Shown piece after piece: positions 17,982 through 27,250 of a stretch of 64,000 bases of DNA; position 1 is the first letter of the stretch; the number at the start of each line of letters is the position of its first letter. The notes beneath the pieces are model-generated. The model was not told the DNA's origin, searched no databases, and saw only the letters and a list, made by a program, of their open reading frames with translations. This DNA comes from SHZI01 sp964384525. Lineage in GTDB: Bacteria; Pseudomonadota; Gammaproteobacteria; Steroidobacterales; GCA-2729495. The DNA is taken from assembly GCA_964384525.1 (NCBI GenBank), contig CAYLKO010000001.1:1-64000 (forward strand), written 5' to 3'. The position numbers were made by a program, and so were the translations under genes.

Positions 17982-19067
17982 GTGAAAACCTCAAAAAAGC
18001 GGCACATCGTGATGGTCGGCCCTGACATGAATGCGATGGGGGGCATGGCGTCGGTAATCTCGACCTACAAAGCCTGCGGGTTCCTTGAACGTTGGGCCGT
18101 GGTCGTGCTGACCACTTACGTCGAAGGCCCGGTCTGGCGACGGCTCGCCATCGGACTTGGTGCTTTATCCCGGTTTCTCGGGATGCTGATGATGGGCCAC
18201 GTCGCCTTTGCCCACCTGCACGTTGCCCAACGCAGCAGCTTCTTGCGCAAGTCCGTATTCGTGATGGCTGCCCGCCTGTTCCGGCGCCCGGTAATCCTGC
18301 ACGTGCATGGCTCGCAGTTTGACGAGTATTACGCGGGCAGCAACCGTTTGTATCGTCGCTACATCAGATGGATCATTGAATCGTGCACCTGGGTAATCGC
18401 CCTCTCTGACCAGTGGCAGAGATGGTTTGAACAGAACACCGGCAATCGTCAAATAATCCGGATCTATAACCCCGTACTCCTGCCCGCAGCCCGGCTTTCA
18501 ACCGATGCTCAACCCGATGATCCACCTGCCTTGCTGTTTCTCGGGCGAATTGGCCACCGGAAGGGGGCATTCGACCTGCTGCAGGCTGTGGCCGCTCTCA
18601 ACAATTCAGGGGTCCCGTGCCACCTGCATCTCTGCGGAGATGGCGACGTGGGGCGTGCAAGGGCGATGGCAATAGAATTGGGCATTGAAAGCCACGTGAC
18701 GATTCCCGGCTGGATCGGGACCGACGAACGACAAAGGCTGCTCGCATCGTCGACTGCCTTTGTCTTGCCGTCGTACCACGAGGGATTGCCGGTGGCCATT
18801 CTCGAAGCGATGTCGGCAGGAGTCCCCGTGATAAGCAGCCCCGTGGGCGGCATTCCTGATGCGATTACCAATGGCGTCGAAGGCCTGCTTGTTCCAGCAG
18901 GAGAAATCGGTCAGCTGACAACTGCCCTGCGACAGCTCTTGTGCAACCCGCAACTTGCCCAAGCCATGGGTAACGCCGCGAGAATAAAGGTGACTGCAAC
19001 ATTTGTCGCAGACAAGGCGTTGGCGCCCCTGGATTCCCTTTACAGTCGCATCCGTGACGTCGCCTGA
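17982..19067 (+). CDS. Family 4 glycosyltransferase
   Basis: A GT-B glycosyltransferase of about 361 residues. Acceptor domain: HIVMVGPDMNAMGGMASVI with the glycine-rich N-terminal loop. Donor domain: LLFLGRIGHRKGAFDLLQA near the linker, then HLCGDGDV, and the E-x7-E site in PSYHEGLPVAILEAMSAGVPVI, followed by GGIPDAI. Start choice is weak: GTG at 17982 gives the most family-like N-terminus (VKTSKKRHIV), TTG at 17961 is also open, and no clear ribosome binding site is present. It is the only plus-strand gene in exopolysaccharide region A, divergent from wecG and convergent (4 bp) with the next transferase, so it must be expressed from its own promoter. Confidence 0.87.
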   Translation: MKTSKKRHIVMVGPDMNAMGGMASVISTYKACGFLERWAVVVLTTYVEGPVWRRLAIGLGALSRFLGMLMMGHVAFAHLHVAQRSSFLRKSVFVMAARLFRRPVILHVHGSQFDEYYAGSNRLYRRYIRWIIESCTWVIALSDQWQRWFEQNTGNRQIIRIYNPVLLPAARLSTDAQPDDPPALLFLGRIGHRKGAFDLLQAVAALNNSGVPCHLHLCGDGDVGRARAMAIELGIESHVTIPGWIGTDERQRLLASSTAFVLPSYHEGLPVAILEAMSAGVPVISSPVGGIPDAITNGVEGLLVPAGEIGQLTTALRQLLCNPQLAQAMGNAARIKVTATFVADKALAPLDSLYSRIRDVA

Positions 19068-19071
19068 TCCT

Positions 19072-20301
19072 TCAGTGGCGCACACCAGGCTCTTTGCGCA
19101 ACAACTCTCTATAGCGATCAGCAACCATGGCAGCTATACGATCGTAGCTCCGATGCTGCTCAACATACCTTGGCCCCCGCATACGCATTTCATTGGCGGC
19201 ATCAGTATCAGCAAGGATCCTGATGGTGGCTTCCGCGATTTCCGGCGCTGACCACGGGACACAATACCCCGCACCACTCATATCGATTACCTGCCGCTGT
19301 TCCGGATGCTCATTGACAACCATTGGCAGGCCAAGAGCCAGACTCTCGATAAGCTTCGTGGGTGAAGCACCCAGGTACAGCGGATCGCATGGAATCAAAC
19401 AAAGTCCCATGTCCGCTTGCCCTGCAAGCTTCCATGCCTCTGGTTGCGAAACCCATCCGGTGATCCGAATGGCATCCCCCAAGCCATGGGTCTTGATCTT
19501 GCGCTCCAGCAGGGCCTGATATGCGGGAGACTCACAGCTTCCAATACAGAGCAACTCCACTTCTGGAATCTTCTTGCGAACCAGCGCCATGACGTCGATC
19601 AGCATTTCACTGCTTCTGCTGGCTTCAAGGATTCCCAAATGAACAATGACCTTTCTGTTGTTCCGTTCTGCCGTATTCCAGTCGACTGCCCTCTCCAGAT
19701 GAAGAACTTCCAGGTCCGCGCCCATGGGCACAGCCGTCAGCTTGACAGTTGGCACACCGGAGCTGACAAGGCGATCGCGCATATGGTCGCTTTGCACGAA
19801 AACATGGTCGGCATGTTTCAGGACGAAATATCTCAAAAGGCTCCGACCAACCAGCCCTTGCACCATCGGAAACCAGAAACGCCGGCCATCCCGCATGGTA
19901 CTGCGACGGGCCCGTTGAATTTGGGCATCGCACATCGGGAATGACATCCAGAAATACACCGGAAGACCGCGTATCCGGCCGATAACGAGTGCGATGAAGG
20001 ATGTGATTGCCAGGTCCCTCACCTGTATTGCATCGTAAACCGATGGGGATGCGCCGGCCATCTGTCGAATGTTCTGCACCAGCTTTAGCCACTGCCGGCG
20101 CAGAGGTGACGTTCCACCCTCGCAAAGAAGGGCCTGCCCACCCCCCCACGGCATGATGTCCTCGGCCGCCATTTCCTTCTCGGCCACGTAATCTGAATAT
20201 ATGCCTTGCCGTGGAAGGTACTTCCCGAACAGCGACGCAACATCGGACCTGAAGGTCGGATAGGGTTCGCGAACTATGAAGAGCAGCCGGTGCGGGGTCA
20301 C
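19072..20301 (-). CDS. Glycosyltransferase (GT4-like)
   Basis: About 410 residues. The N-terminal half is less typical (RLLFIVREPYPTFRSDVASLFGKYL, then a WMSFPMCDAQ segment); the C-terminal half is a GT-B donor domain with KVIVHLGILEASRSSEMLID, ITGWVSQPEAW, and LGASPTKLIESLALGLPMVVNEHPEQ (split here as a known glutamate-containing donor motif). GTG at 20301 overlaps the TGA of the ligase gene (GTGA), a standard coupled start; the frame remains open far upstream but only in antisense-like low-complexity sequence. It is the last gene of the Wzz-to-glycosyltransferase operon. Sugar and acceptor are unknown. Confidence 0.82.
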   Translation of the reverse strand: MTPHRLLFIVREPYPTFRSDVASLFGKYLPRQGIYSDYVAEKEMAAEDIMPWGGGQALLCEGGTSPLRRQWLKLVQNIRQMAGASPSVYDAIQVRDLAITSFIALVIGRIRGLPVYFWMSFPMCDAQIQRARRSTMRDGRRFWFPMVQGLVGRSLLRYFVLKHADHVFVQSDHMRDRLVSSGVPTVKLTAVPMGADLEVLHLERAVDWNTAERNNRKVIVHLGILEASRSSEMLIDVMALVRKKIPEVELLCIGSCESPAYQALLERKIKTHGLGDAIRITGWVSQPEAWKLAGQADMGLCLIPCDPLYLGASPTKLIESLALGLPMVVNEHPEQRQVIDMSGAGYCVPWSAPEIAEATIRILADTDAANEMRMRGPRYVEQHRSYDRIAAMVADRYRELLRKEPGVRH

Positions 20302-21512
20302 GGCTGGTTCGGCTGCGAGCTGCGCGTTGTTGGCACCCACACCATCCGCAATGGTGCAGCGTCCATCTCCCTGCGACGAACCCCCTGCAGCCGGGCCGCC
20401 ACCAGGCCCAGACACATCATCGCAACCGTTGGCATTACGGAATGCATTATTCCGTTCGTAACACCATTGACGAGTACCGCCAGGCTGGCAACTCCAAGTG
20501 CACAGGCCAATGCATCTCCACGGCCACGGCGAGCCAGGTTGCGAAAATGCGTGAGGTACACCGACAAGAACGCCAGGTATCCCAGCACCCCGCCGCTCTC
20601 CAGCCACTCCAGATGGAGATTGTGGGTTGTTGTCGCCTGATACTCCGGGATATACAGGCCCCGGCCGAATATCGGCGTTTTCTTGAACTGCTCCAGGCTC
20701 GGTTCGTACATCAGTACTACCCGGTTATATATTGCCGCCTTCCAATGATCTGCACTGAGTACCCGTTGAATCCCGTGGTCGTCCTGATTGTTGATTCGCA
20801 CCGGCGCAAACGACGGTGCGTCAAGTGTTATCCACAACGTCATGACCAACGACAACGACAGGACAGACAGGGCCACGAGATACGCACGCCCGCGAATAAA
20901 GAAGCGGAACATGAATGGACTCGCCATCACGAATATCCAATAGGCCCGCGATATCGATACCCCGACCGCGATCAGCCCCCCAACTATCATTGTTGTGCGA
21001 GCAAGGCTTCGCACTCTCGGCATGCCGTACAGGCCAACCATCAATGGCAGTATGGCCAACGTTGCCATTGCCACACCATCACGTTCAAACGGCTTGGGGC
21101 GCTCCGGGAATGCCACAAATTCGAACAAGGCCACAAGTGCCAGTATCGCCAACCCGATGCCGAACATGCTGAGGGCCCGCAGAAGCACGTCCTCATCCTG
21201 CAACAGCGTTTTGCAGACGAAGTAGGTAAGTGTCGGGATGAATATCCCCTTGAAGGCCAACAACCCGGCAGTTTGTGGAACATCCGACAGGAGAGTCGAA
21301 CACAAGTACATGAAACATACCGCAAGCAATGCGATATCAGTAGAGGTCACCACAAACCGCTCGCGATCCAGCAGGACTTGCACCAGCGTCGTGAGCGAGA
21401 CGAGCACGATACCAACGTAGTACGGCGTAATGGTCATTACGCCAATATCAACGGAAAATGCCTTGTCAAATGGAAGCCACGCGAGGCACAGCAAGAGCAG
21501 CCATCTATTCAC
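20298..21512 (-). CDS. O-antigen ligase / Wzy-type polymerase family protein
   Basis: A multi-spanning inner-membrane protein of about 404 residues with around ten hydrophobic helices and a large periplasmic loop (roughly residues 245-320) holding SADHWKAAIYNRVVLMYEPS and FGRGLYIPEY, THNLHLEWL, the latter resembling the HNxYL(E) signature of the Wzy_C/O-antigen ligase family. It would polymerise repeat units or transfer the polymer on the periplasmic face. GTG at 21512 with GGAG 7 bp upstream is preferred to ATG at 21554. The 99-bp space before it (21513-21611) is the widest in this operon; the downstream overlap with the glycosyltransferase is 4 bp. Confidence 0.87.
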   Translation of the reverse strand: MNRWLLLLCLAWLPFDKAFSVDIGVMTITPYYVGIVLVSLTTLVQVLLDRERFVVTSTDIALLAVCFMYLCSTLLSDVPQTAGLLAFKGIFIPTLTYFVCKTLLQDEDVLLRALSMFGIGLAILALVALFEFVAFPERPKPFERDGVAMATLAILPLMVGLYGMPRVRSLARTTMIVGGLIAVGVSISRAYWIFVMASPFMFRFFIRGRAYLVALSVLSLSLVMTLWITLDAPSFAPVRINNQDDHGIQRVLSADHWKAAIYNRVVLMYEPSLEQFKKTPIFGRGLYIPEYQATTTHNLHLEWLESGGVLGYLAFLSVYLTHFRNLARRGRGDALACALGVASLAVLVNGVTNGIMHSVMPTVAMMCLGLVAARLQGVRRREMDAAPLRMVWVPTTRSSQPNQP

Positions 21513-21611
21513 GGTCCAACTCCCACTCCGGATCCTGCCACCTCGCACAACCAATTGATTGATGATCGACAGGTCCCCGTACAGGGGGCAGCACCGTGCC
21601 TGTCATGGCGG

Positions 21612-23138
21612 CTACCAGACAAACCATCGCGACCGGAACAACCCGTTCAGGCGGGCACGCTCCGAAGCTCCGAATGGTTTGGCGACCCACGCTGCAAACA
21701 GGAATATGCAGGCCACCACAATACCATTGACAGCCACCTCGAAAACCGGAGCACCCGTGATTGGCAACACGGCAGCAATACCGAACGCGGCAAAGGCGGC
21801 TACCAGCATTTTGCCGATCCCGACAGGATCCCCGACGTACCCAATTCTGTTCAGCAGCCCGATGACAATCGCCCCGTTATACAGGAGATGGCCAACCCCC
21901 AATGCAATGATGGGAGCCCACAATCCCAGGCCGGCACGTATCAGGCCGTACAGAACCAGGGGAACCAACAGCCCTGCACCAGCCGCCCGGATGCACAGTA
22001 CGCTGTTGCCGGTAACCACGGCCAATGTTTCCAGGAGCTGCTGTTGGCTGAAGGGGATCAGCACCAACATGAATCCTGCAAACAACAATCCGGTATCTGG
22101 CCACTTGTTGCCGGACAGAATCCCTATCACATCCTGACCGGCTATGCCGGCGAAGGCAATGAGAGGCATGAGAACGAACAGACTGATCTTGCCTGCCATG
22201 TTTGCGTTCATGTTCGCCTCGCGTGTTGCTCCTCCACCAACGAATGAGGCCACCAACTTCGGCCTGATGACTGTAAACAACAGCGTTGCCGGCAGGTAGC
22301 GCCCAATCTGCTCATAGAGACTGCGCATGAACCCGAATACTGCCGCCGATTCAATGCCAAGGAAGCGCTGGACAATCAGAAGCAGTATCTGCGGACTGTA
22401 TAGCAGCGCCAACAACTGCGCCGACAGCATATGCCCCCCGGTCAGGGCCATGACCGGGAATCCGGGCTCGCTCCATGCTTCTTTGGCAGGGAGATCCCTG
22501 AGCCCCTTCAACGACAGCCGCAATGCGCCCGTGGCGACAACCATTGCCAGCAGGGACACCAGAACCTCTGCCCATATCAACTGCCGTAGATCCAATGACC
22601 CATGCACGGCATGGTTGATCAAAAACAGCAGCATTGCCCCACTCCGTATGACCATGCAGATCTGGGCACGGCCCTGCAGCAGCAAGGGACCAAGAATTGC
22701 GTCCCGAATGAAGCGCCACGTGCCCTCCACCACCAGCCACAACAATGCAATGCGCGCAACATCAACATACCCGCCAAGGCGCGCCCAGCCGAGCCATGCA
22801 TCGATCTTCCAGTAGAGAAGCAGGCCAATTGCGGCGAGTACCCCGGCCGTCAGCCAGAACAAGCGATAGACAAGCCACTCTGTACGCAGGCCTGGCGCAT
22901 GCAGACGATATTCCGGAATGTAACGATGTGCCGTCCATGAGAATCCTGATGCAGCGACGGCAATCAATAGCTCGATGCCCGCAACAGCCGTTACGTAAAT
23001 GCCGTACTCCACGATCGGGAGCATTCTGACCACCATCAGAAGAATCGCGAAGGTCAGGGCTGCAGTAACCGTCTTCCCCGCGAGGAAGTACCACGCGTTT
23101 CGCTTTATCTCTGGTGCGGAGTACGGCGATGCGGTCAT
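21612..23138 (-). CDS. Oligosaccharide flippase family protein (Wzx-like)
   Basis: A MOP-superfamily membrane protein of 508 residues with 12-14 predicted helices, starting with RNAWYFLAGKTVTAALTFAIL, a common start for polysaccharide flippases. It would move lipid-linked repeat units across the inner membrane, delivering them to the ligase/polymerase encoded immediately downstream. The ATG at 23138 overlaps the stop of the preceding gene (ATGA). Sequence is highly hydrophobic with few charged loops. A second flippase gene at 57412-58845 is only distantly similar by eye, so the two probably serve different glycans. Confidence 0.87.
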   Translation of the reverse strand: MTASPYSAPEIKRNAWYFLAGKTVTAALTFAILLMVVRMLPIVEYGIYVTAVAGIELLIAVAASGFSWTAHRYIPEYRLHAPGLRTEWLVYRLFWLTAGVLAAIGLLLYWKIDAWLGWARLGGYVDVARIALLWLVVEGTWRFIRDAILGPLLLQGRAQICMVIRSGAMLLFLINHAVHGSLDLRQLIWAEVLVSLLAMVVATGALRLSLKGLRDLPAKEAWSEPGFPVMALTGGHMLSAQLLALLYSPQILLLIVQRFLGIESAAVFGFMRSLYEQIGRYLPATLLFTVIRPKLVASFVGGGATREANMNANMAGKISLFVLMPLIAFAGIAGQDVIGILSGNKWPDTGLLFAGFMLVLIPFSQQQLLETLAVVTGNSVLCIRAAGAGLLVPLVLYGLIRAGLGLWAPIIALGVGHLLYNGAIVIGLLNRIGYVGDPVGIGKMLVAAFAAFGIAAVLPITGAPVFEVAVNGIVVACIFLFAAWVAKPFGASERARLNGLFRSRWFVW

Positions 23139-25372
23139 GCACGACAGCCCGCCGGAATGTCCTGAAGAGTTGACGTTATGGTGACCAAACGCCCTGCTTC
23201 AAGCTCGATGACACCTCTGGTTTGCGAGCCATCGCTTGTCCACTGAAGACTGCCGGCCTGGTCCTGGTGGTCCTTGCGGATGACATTGGTCATCCTCCAG
23301 TTCCCACCGATGCACCGACTTTTCCCTTTCGATAGGATTGGCTCATCGGAGTGAAACGCCAATACTGCACGACCATTTTTCGCCATCGTTATCGAATCCA
23401 GAATCTCCAGTGGAGCACCCCGCTCCATGCTGATGTGGCGCGTCCAGACCGCCAGGTTTGCGGCCGACGGATAAGCCGACTCCAGGCTCGCCCGCACTGA
23501 AAGCCCGTCCTCTCCCAGTTTCACGATCTGCAGTGTCGGCAGCGTGGCCGGAGCAATCTGCCCGGTATCGAACCATGGACTGCCCTCGCCGAGTTGCCCA
23601 TGGCCGGAGAAGTCAATGCTGTTGTGGCTACTGGTCGCCTTGTTCTTCGTGTAACCATCATCCTTGAGAATCCACTGCCCAGCGGAGTACAGAAGCACCC
23701 CCCCCTGATCAGGATGATTGTGCCCACCATAGACTGCACCGATGCTCCGGAGCTTTGCCCCCTGCAAGGCGCCCGCCTTGAACAGGACCAGACTTGCGCC
23801 ATCGGCAGTCCATGACGATCTCCAGACGACTATGCCCTGATCCGGGAGATATGCGTATGTTGGCTCTTTGCCGATCACATTCGGCTTTTCGCCCGGCTTG
23901 GTCCACGCAATATCCCTCCAGGTCAGATCCACCTGCGGCCATCTGGCATCCGTCACCCTTTGCGCCAACTCAACGGCGATTGGATCGTGTTGAATGGAAC
24001 CCAACCCGCGCAGTGCGGTCCCAGCCCGCCGGTACTCCCATGGCTCCGTATCGCCATATGGAATCACCTGCTGGAATCCGGGGACTGATACGTGGAGCCG
24101 AAAGCGGCTCGCATTCTGCAGGAATCGACTCCGCTCGATCAGCTTGTTGCGCTGGCTGGCATCAAGGCTTTGGAGGTAGCTGATAATCCAGACTAGTGAG
24201 TAGTTCCAGTACCCGGGCCCCTCTATGCTGCTGCCGTCGTCTGGCAGCGCTGCCAGAACCAGGGACATTTCATCAAGGCCGCGCCTCCTGCAGTCGGCAT
24301 GGCCCTCAAATGCATAGCGTTGGCAGGCGATTCCCATTGCACTGGTGAATGCGTGCTTGTAGTTGCTCGCGTATTCGTGCCGCCACCAGGTGCCAGGGTC
24401 TTCCAGAGCCCCGTCAATCAGGCTCACAAGTGCCGCAATATCGCCGATCAGGGCGACACGATCATGACCCGGCATCGATGACCCAAGCCAATCGTCCGCA
24501 CGTGTGAATGCACGCAGGACGTGTGCATGAGGCAGATCAGGTGTCAGCAACTCCGGCCAGGCTACATGAATGTTCTGAATCAAACGGAGCGCACAGCTGC
24601 TGTACTTCTTTCCACCCGTCACCTGAAACAGGAAAGAAGCATCTTCCAGAAGATCAGCGTCGTAACGAATCTGATCCGCTGTGGTTGTCAGCTTCCTCGT
24701 TGCTATCCGGCTGCAGGCGGTCTCTTTGTCGGCAAGAAGCTTCTGGAACAATGGGGAGCTGCGCCAAAAATCATCACTTGCATTTACCTGCTCCACCAAA
24801 GTCGCCGGCTCGTTTAGGCTGATCTGGTCTGCAACGAGGTGACTGCTCCCGGCTACGCGTTCAAAATGGGGTGCGCCGATACAGATATCGACCGTCATCG
24901 GTACCCTGGTCTCCTTGCTCAGGAGAACTTCAAGTCGGTCGAAATCGGCATCTCCGATATCAACGTACAGGTTTTGACGCAGTTCCTTTGCGCGACGATA
25001 AGGCGAGTATTGCCCTCCCCTGCTGCTTGAGACATGACCATTTTTACCGACCACCTGAACGATGAGGCGCGGCCAATATCTATAGTCGGAGATACTGTTG
25101 ACCGTGACGGGAACTACAAGCCTGCGACCATCATTTCCGGCGCCCGCCGTATCACGAATAACGCCACGCGCCACATTCCAGCCTCCACTGGCTGTCCCTT
25201 GCATATGCAGCCCGCAGGACTCATCGACATTGACATGCAGCCCCGCCTCTGCCTTCCAGAACCGTTCAGGACCGGGAAGACTGCTCGACGTGGCTGATGC
25301 GGAACCGAAAACCATGCTGCAGAGCGTGCCAATGAAAATGACGAACAGATTTCCGGTTCGGCAAACCCTCAT
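23135..25372 (-). CDS. Exported heparinase II/III-like polysaccharide lyase
   Basis: The 745-residue protein has a Sec signal peptide (GNLFVIFIGTLCSMVFGSASA), an N-terminal beta-rich region of about 150 residues, an alpha/alpha-toroid (roughly 200-470, with SSIEGPGYWNYSLVWI containing the Tyr of the lyase family), and a C-terminal beta-sandwich with VYGGHNHPDQGGVLLYSAG (His-rich) and SSHNSIDFSGHGQ. It resembles alginate-lyase/heparinase proteins of capsule loci and would act in the periplasm on the nascent polymer. Start and stop both overlap the neighbouring genes by 4 bp, so it belongs to the operon core. It is distinct from the shorter, unexported family member at 11474. Lyase fold is well supported, substrate is not. 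Confidence 0.85.
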   Translation of the reverse strand: MRVCRTGNLFVIFIGTLCSMVFGSASATSSSLPGPERFWKAEAGLHVNVDESCGLHMQGTASGGWNVARGVIRDTAGAGNDGRRLVVPVTVNSISDYRYWPRLIVQVVGKNGHVSSSRGGQYSPYRRAKELRQNLYVDIGDADFDRLEVLLSKETRVPMTVDICIGAPHFERVAGSSHLVADQISLNEPATLVEQVNASDDFWRSSPLFQKLLADKETACSRIATRKLTTTADQIRYDADLLEDASFLFQVTGGKKYSSCALRLIQNIHVAWPELLTPDLPHAHVLRAFTRADDWLGSSMPGHDRVALIGDIAALVSLIDGALEDPGTWWRHEYASNYKHAFTSAMGIACQRYAFEGHADCRRRGLDEMSLVLAALPDDGSSIEGPGYWNYSLVWIISYLQSLDASQRNKLIERSRFLQNASRFRLHVSVPGFQQVIPYGDTEPWEYRRAGTALRGLGSIQHDPIAVELAQRVTDARWPQVDLTWRDIAWTKPGEKPNVIGKEPTYAYLPDQGIVVWRSSWTADGASLVLFKAGALQGAKLRSIGAVYGGHNHPDQGGVLLYSAGQWILKDDGYTKNKATSSHNSIDFSGHGQLGEGSPWFDTGQIAPATLPTLQIVKLGEDGLSVRASLESAYPSAANLAVWTRHISMERGAPLEILDSITMAKNGRAVLAFHSDEPILSKGKSRCIGGNWRMTNVIRKDHQDQAGSLQWTSDGSQTRGVIELEAGRLVTITSTLQDIPAGCRA

Positions 25373-26337
25373 TCCATTAGTGCCTTGATATCATCAAGGT
25401 AGAAGTACCTCGATCCTGCGGCCTCCTTGCCATAGAACAGGATGCGCCGGATTCGACGGGCTGCATGCGAGCGGTCCGGAAGACCTGAGCGATGCACCAC
25501 GGTTTGGATGCCTTTGTGAACCAGCACTGACCACTCTTCACTCTCTTCGGCACCATTGCGATCCACCCAGGCCACTTGAACGAAAAGTTCGAAGGGACTC
25601 AGGGGGTTGTCCACCACAAACGATATTCCGGCTGGTTTTGCAGTGTAGCTTGTGACTGCCGTTGAACCCCCGCTCCAGCCACCCTTCCGGATACTCACTT
25701 CCAGGACATTGGTAGCTCGCGGCCAGGTTTGATGCACCACTCGCAATGCCGGCGGATGGGAATTGGAACCCCACTGAGGTTCCCAGGCTCGACCAGCACC
25801 GCGCCATTCAAAAGTGGCAATGGTATTCGGCTGGACGTTCACTCGAAGCACTTGTGCCCAGTCCCAGGCGGCTGGCGCCAGGAGAACGATGGAAATAATC
25901 GCAATCCCGGAGCAGCTCAGGAAGGTTCTGCGTGATGCCGATTCAACTGGTATCAGCCCCAATGCCGCCGCTGACAGCACGCCTCCTGCTCCCATGAACA
26001 TGTCACTCGGCGCGGTATGCCGGCCTGCAATCAAGGACTGGATCATTTCGACGGAAAGTATTGCCATTCCGGACAAGGCCAGGGCAATGACGATCCTTCG
26101 AGTGGCGCTCGCCGCCGGCACATGCCGAACCAGAAAAAAATACAACAAGGCGGCGGCCGGGAAATGAAGGGTGTCAAGCGTTACATGAATGACCTGGGGG
26201 TAGAAATCGGAACGTATTGGCACAAAAGCGAGCAGGCAACCCGCAATGATGAAGGCTGCAAAGGAAATCCTGGAAAGAGTCGGGTCTTCAGCTTGCCCTA
26301 GAAGAATGCGGAAGCCATTGGATCTGTTGGCTGACAC
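25369..26337 (-). CDS. VanZ-like membrane protein with C-terminal extracytoplasmic domain
   Basis: Residues 1-160 hold four or five membrane helices with the VanZ-like pattern (FPAAALLYFFLVRHV, SGMAILSVEMIQSLIAGRHT, SDMFMGAGGVLSAAALG). After the last helix, about 150 residues form a soluble, probably periplasmic beta-rich domain (FEWRGAGRAWEP, GISFVVDNPLSPFELFVQV, YFYLDDIKALME) that looks like a carbohydrate-binding fold but is not assigned. VanZ-like proteins are frequent in exosortase loci, with unknown function. GTG at 26337 starts the frame; no better start is visible. It overlaps the lyase gene by 4 bp and follows the ATPase gene by 25 bp. Confidence 0.78.
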   Translation of the reverse strand: MSANRSNGFRILLGQAEDPTLSRISFAAFIIAGCLLAFVPIRSDFYPQVIHVTLDTLHFPAAALLYFFLVRHVPAASATRRIVIALALSGMAILSVEMIQSLIAGRHTAPSDMFMGAGGVLSAAALGLIPVESASRRTFLSCSGIAIISIVLLAPAAWDWAQVLRVNVQPNTIATFEWRGAGRAWEPQWGSNSHPPALRVVHQTWPRATNVLEVSIRKGGWSGGSTAVTSYTAKPAGISFVVDNPLSPFELFVQVAWVDRNGAEESEEWSVLVHKGIQTVVHRSGLPDRSHAARRIRRILFYGKEAAGSRYFYLDDIKALME

Positions 26338-26362
26338 AAGTGCATCTCACGTTGGCAAGCAC

Positions 26363-27244
26363 TCAGGTAGTGGGCAGCTGCGCGCTCGTGCCTGGTTCGA
26401 ACTTTTCCGAACCAGTGCCATCCCGCCCCCCTGCCGGCAGCCCCATATGCTTCCGATCCTCCAGCACGGCCCTTACTTCCATCGCCCCGACCTGCTTCTT
26501 CTCGTCCGAGTAGGCATAGACCAGCGCCAGATCACAGAAGGTGTTGACGAGCCGGGGAATGCCGTCGCTGGCAGCGGCAATGAGACGGAGCGCAGCGGGG
26601 CTGAAGAGCTCGGGTGAACCACCGACGAGGGTAACGCGGTGGTTGATGTACTGGTACACCTCCTGCTCGGTGAGGTTCTTCAGGTGAAAGGCAACAGACA
26701 CGCGCTGGGTGAGCTGGCGGAGCTGCGGGCTCTGGAGCAGCGAGCGGAGTTCGGGCTGGCCGACGAGGATGACGTGGAGCAGATAGTCCTTGGCGGCGTT
26801 CACGTTGGAGAGCATGCGGATTTCTTCGAGGCCGCGGATGCCGAGGTTCTGGGCTTCATCGACGATGAGCACCACGGGCCGGCCGGCGGCGTACTCGCGG
26901 ATCATGAACTGCACGAAGTCGTCGTACATCTCGACCTTGCCCTTGCCTTTGTAGGGCAGGCCAAAGGCCATGAGGATCCACTCGGCCATGTCGCCGAACG
27001 AGCGGGTGGTGAAGTTGATGAGGCCGACGGTGACGCCGGTTTGCATCTCGTCGAGCAGGCGGTTGATGAGGGTGGTCTTGCCGCCGCCGACTTCGCCGCT
27101 GACCACGGTGAAGCCCTGGCGGTTGATGATGCTGTAACGGAGCAGTGTGAGGGCTGTACCGTGGCCCTTGGAAAGATAGAGATAAGACGGGTCAGGCAAC
27201 AGGGCGAAGGGACGCTCCTTCAGGCCGTAGAAGGCTTCGTACAT
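26363..27244 (-). CDS. XrtA/PEP-CTERM-associated AAA ATPase (ExeA-like)
   Basis: A 293-residue cytoplasmic ATPase that opens with MYEAFYGLKERPFALLPDP, the hallmark of ExeA/GspA-like ATPases and of the ATPase encoded in exosortase loci. Walker A is GEVGGGKTTL near residue 50, Walker B is VVLIVDEAQNL near residue 130, sensor region HVILVGQPELRSLL follows. The C-terminal 30 residues are low-complexity. It lies between the BY-kinase gene (6 bp upstream) and the VanZ-like gene. Its likely role is in controlling assembly or export of the polysaccharide; the exact partner is not known. Confidence 0.9.
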   Translation of the reverse strand: MYEAFYGLKERPFALLPDPSYLYLSKGHGTALTLLRYSIINRQGFTVVSGEVGGGKTTLINRLLDEMQTGVTVGLINFTTRSFGDMAEWILMAFGLPYKGKGKVEMYDDFVQFMIREYAAGRPVVLIVDEAQNLGIRGLEEIRMLSNVNAAKDYLLHVILVGQPELRSLLQSPQLRQLTQRVSVAFHLKNLTEQEVYQYINHRVTLVGGSPELFSPAALRLIAAASDGIPRLVNTFCDLALVYAYSDEKKQVGAMEVRAVLEDRKHMGLPAGGRDGTGSEKFEPGTSAQLPTT

Positions 27245-27250
27245 GAGCCA

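Noticed and set aside
20442..22247. Plus-strand open frame of 601 codons across the ligase and flippase genes
   Set aside because: It crosses two real membrane-protein genes on the other strand, has no ribosome binding site, and its composition is antisense-like.
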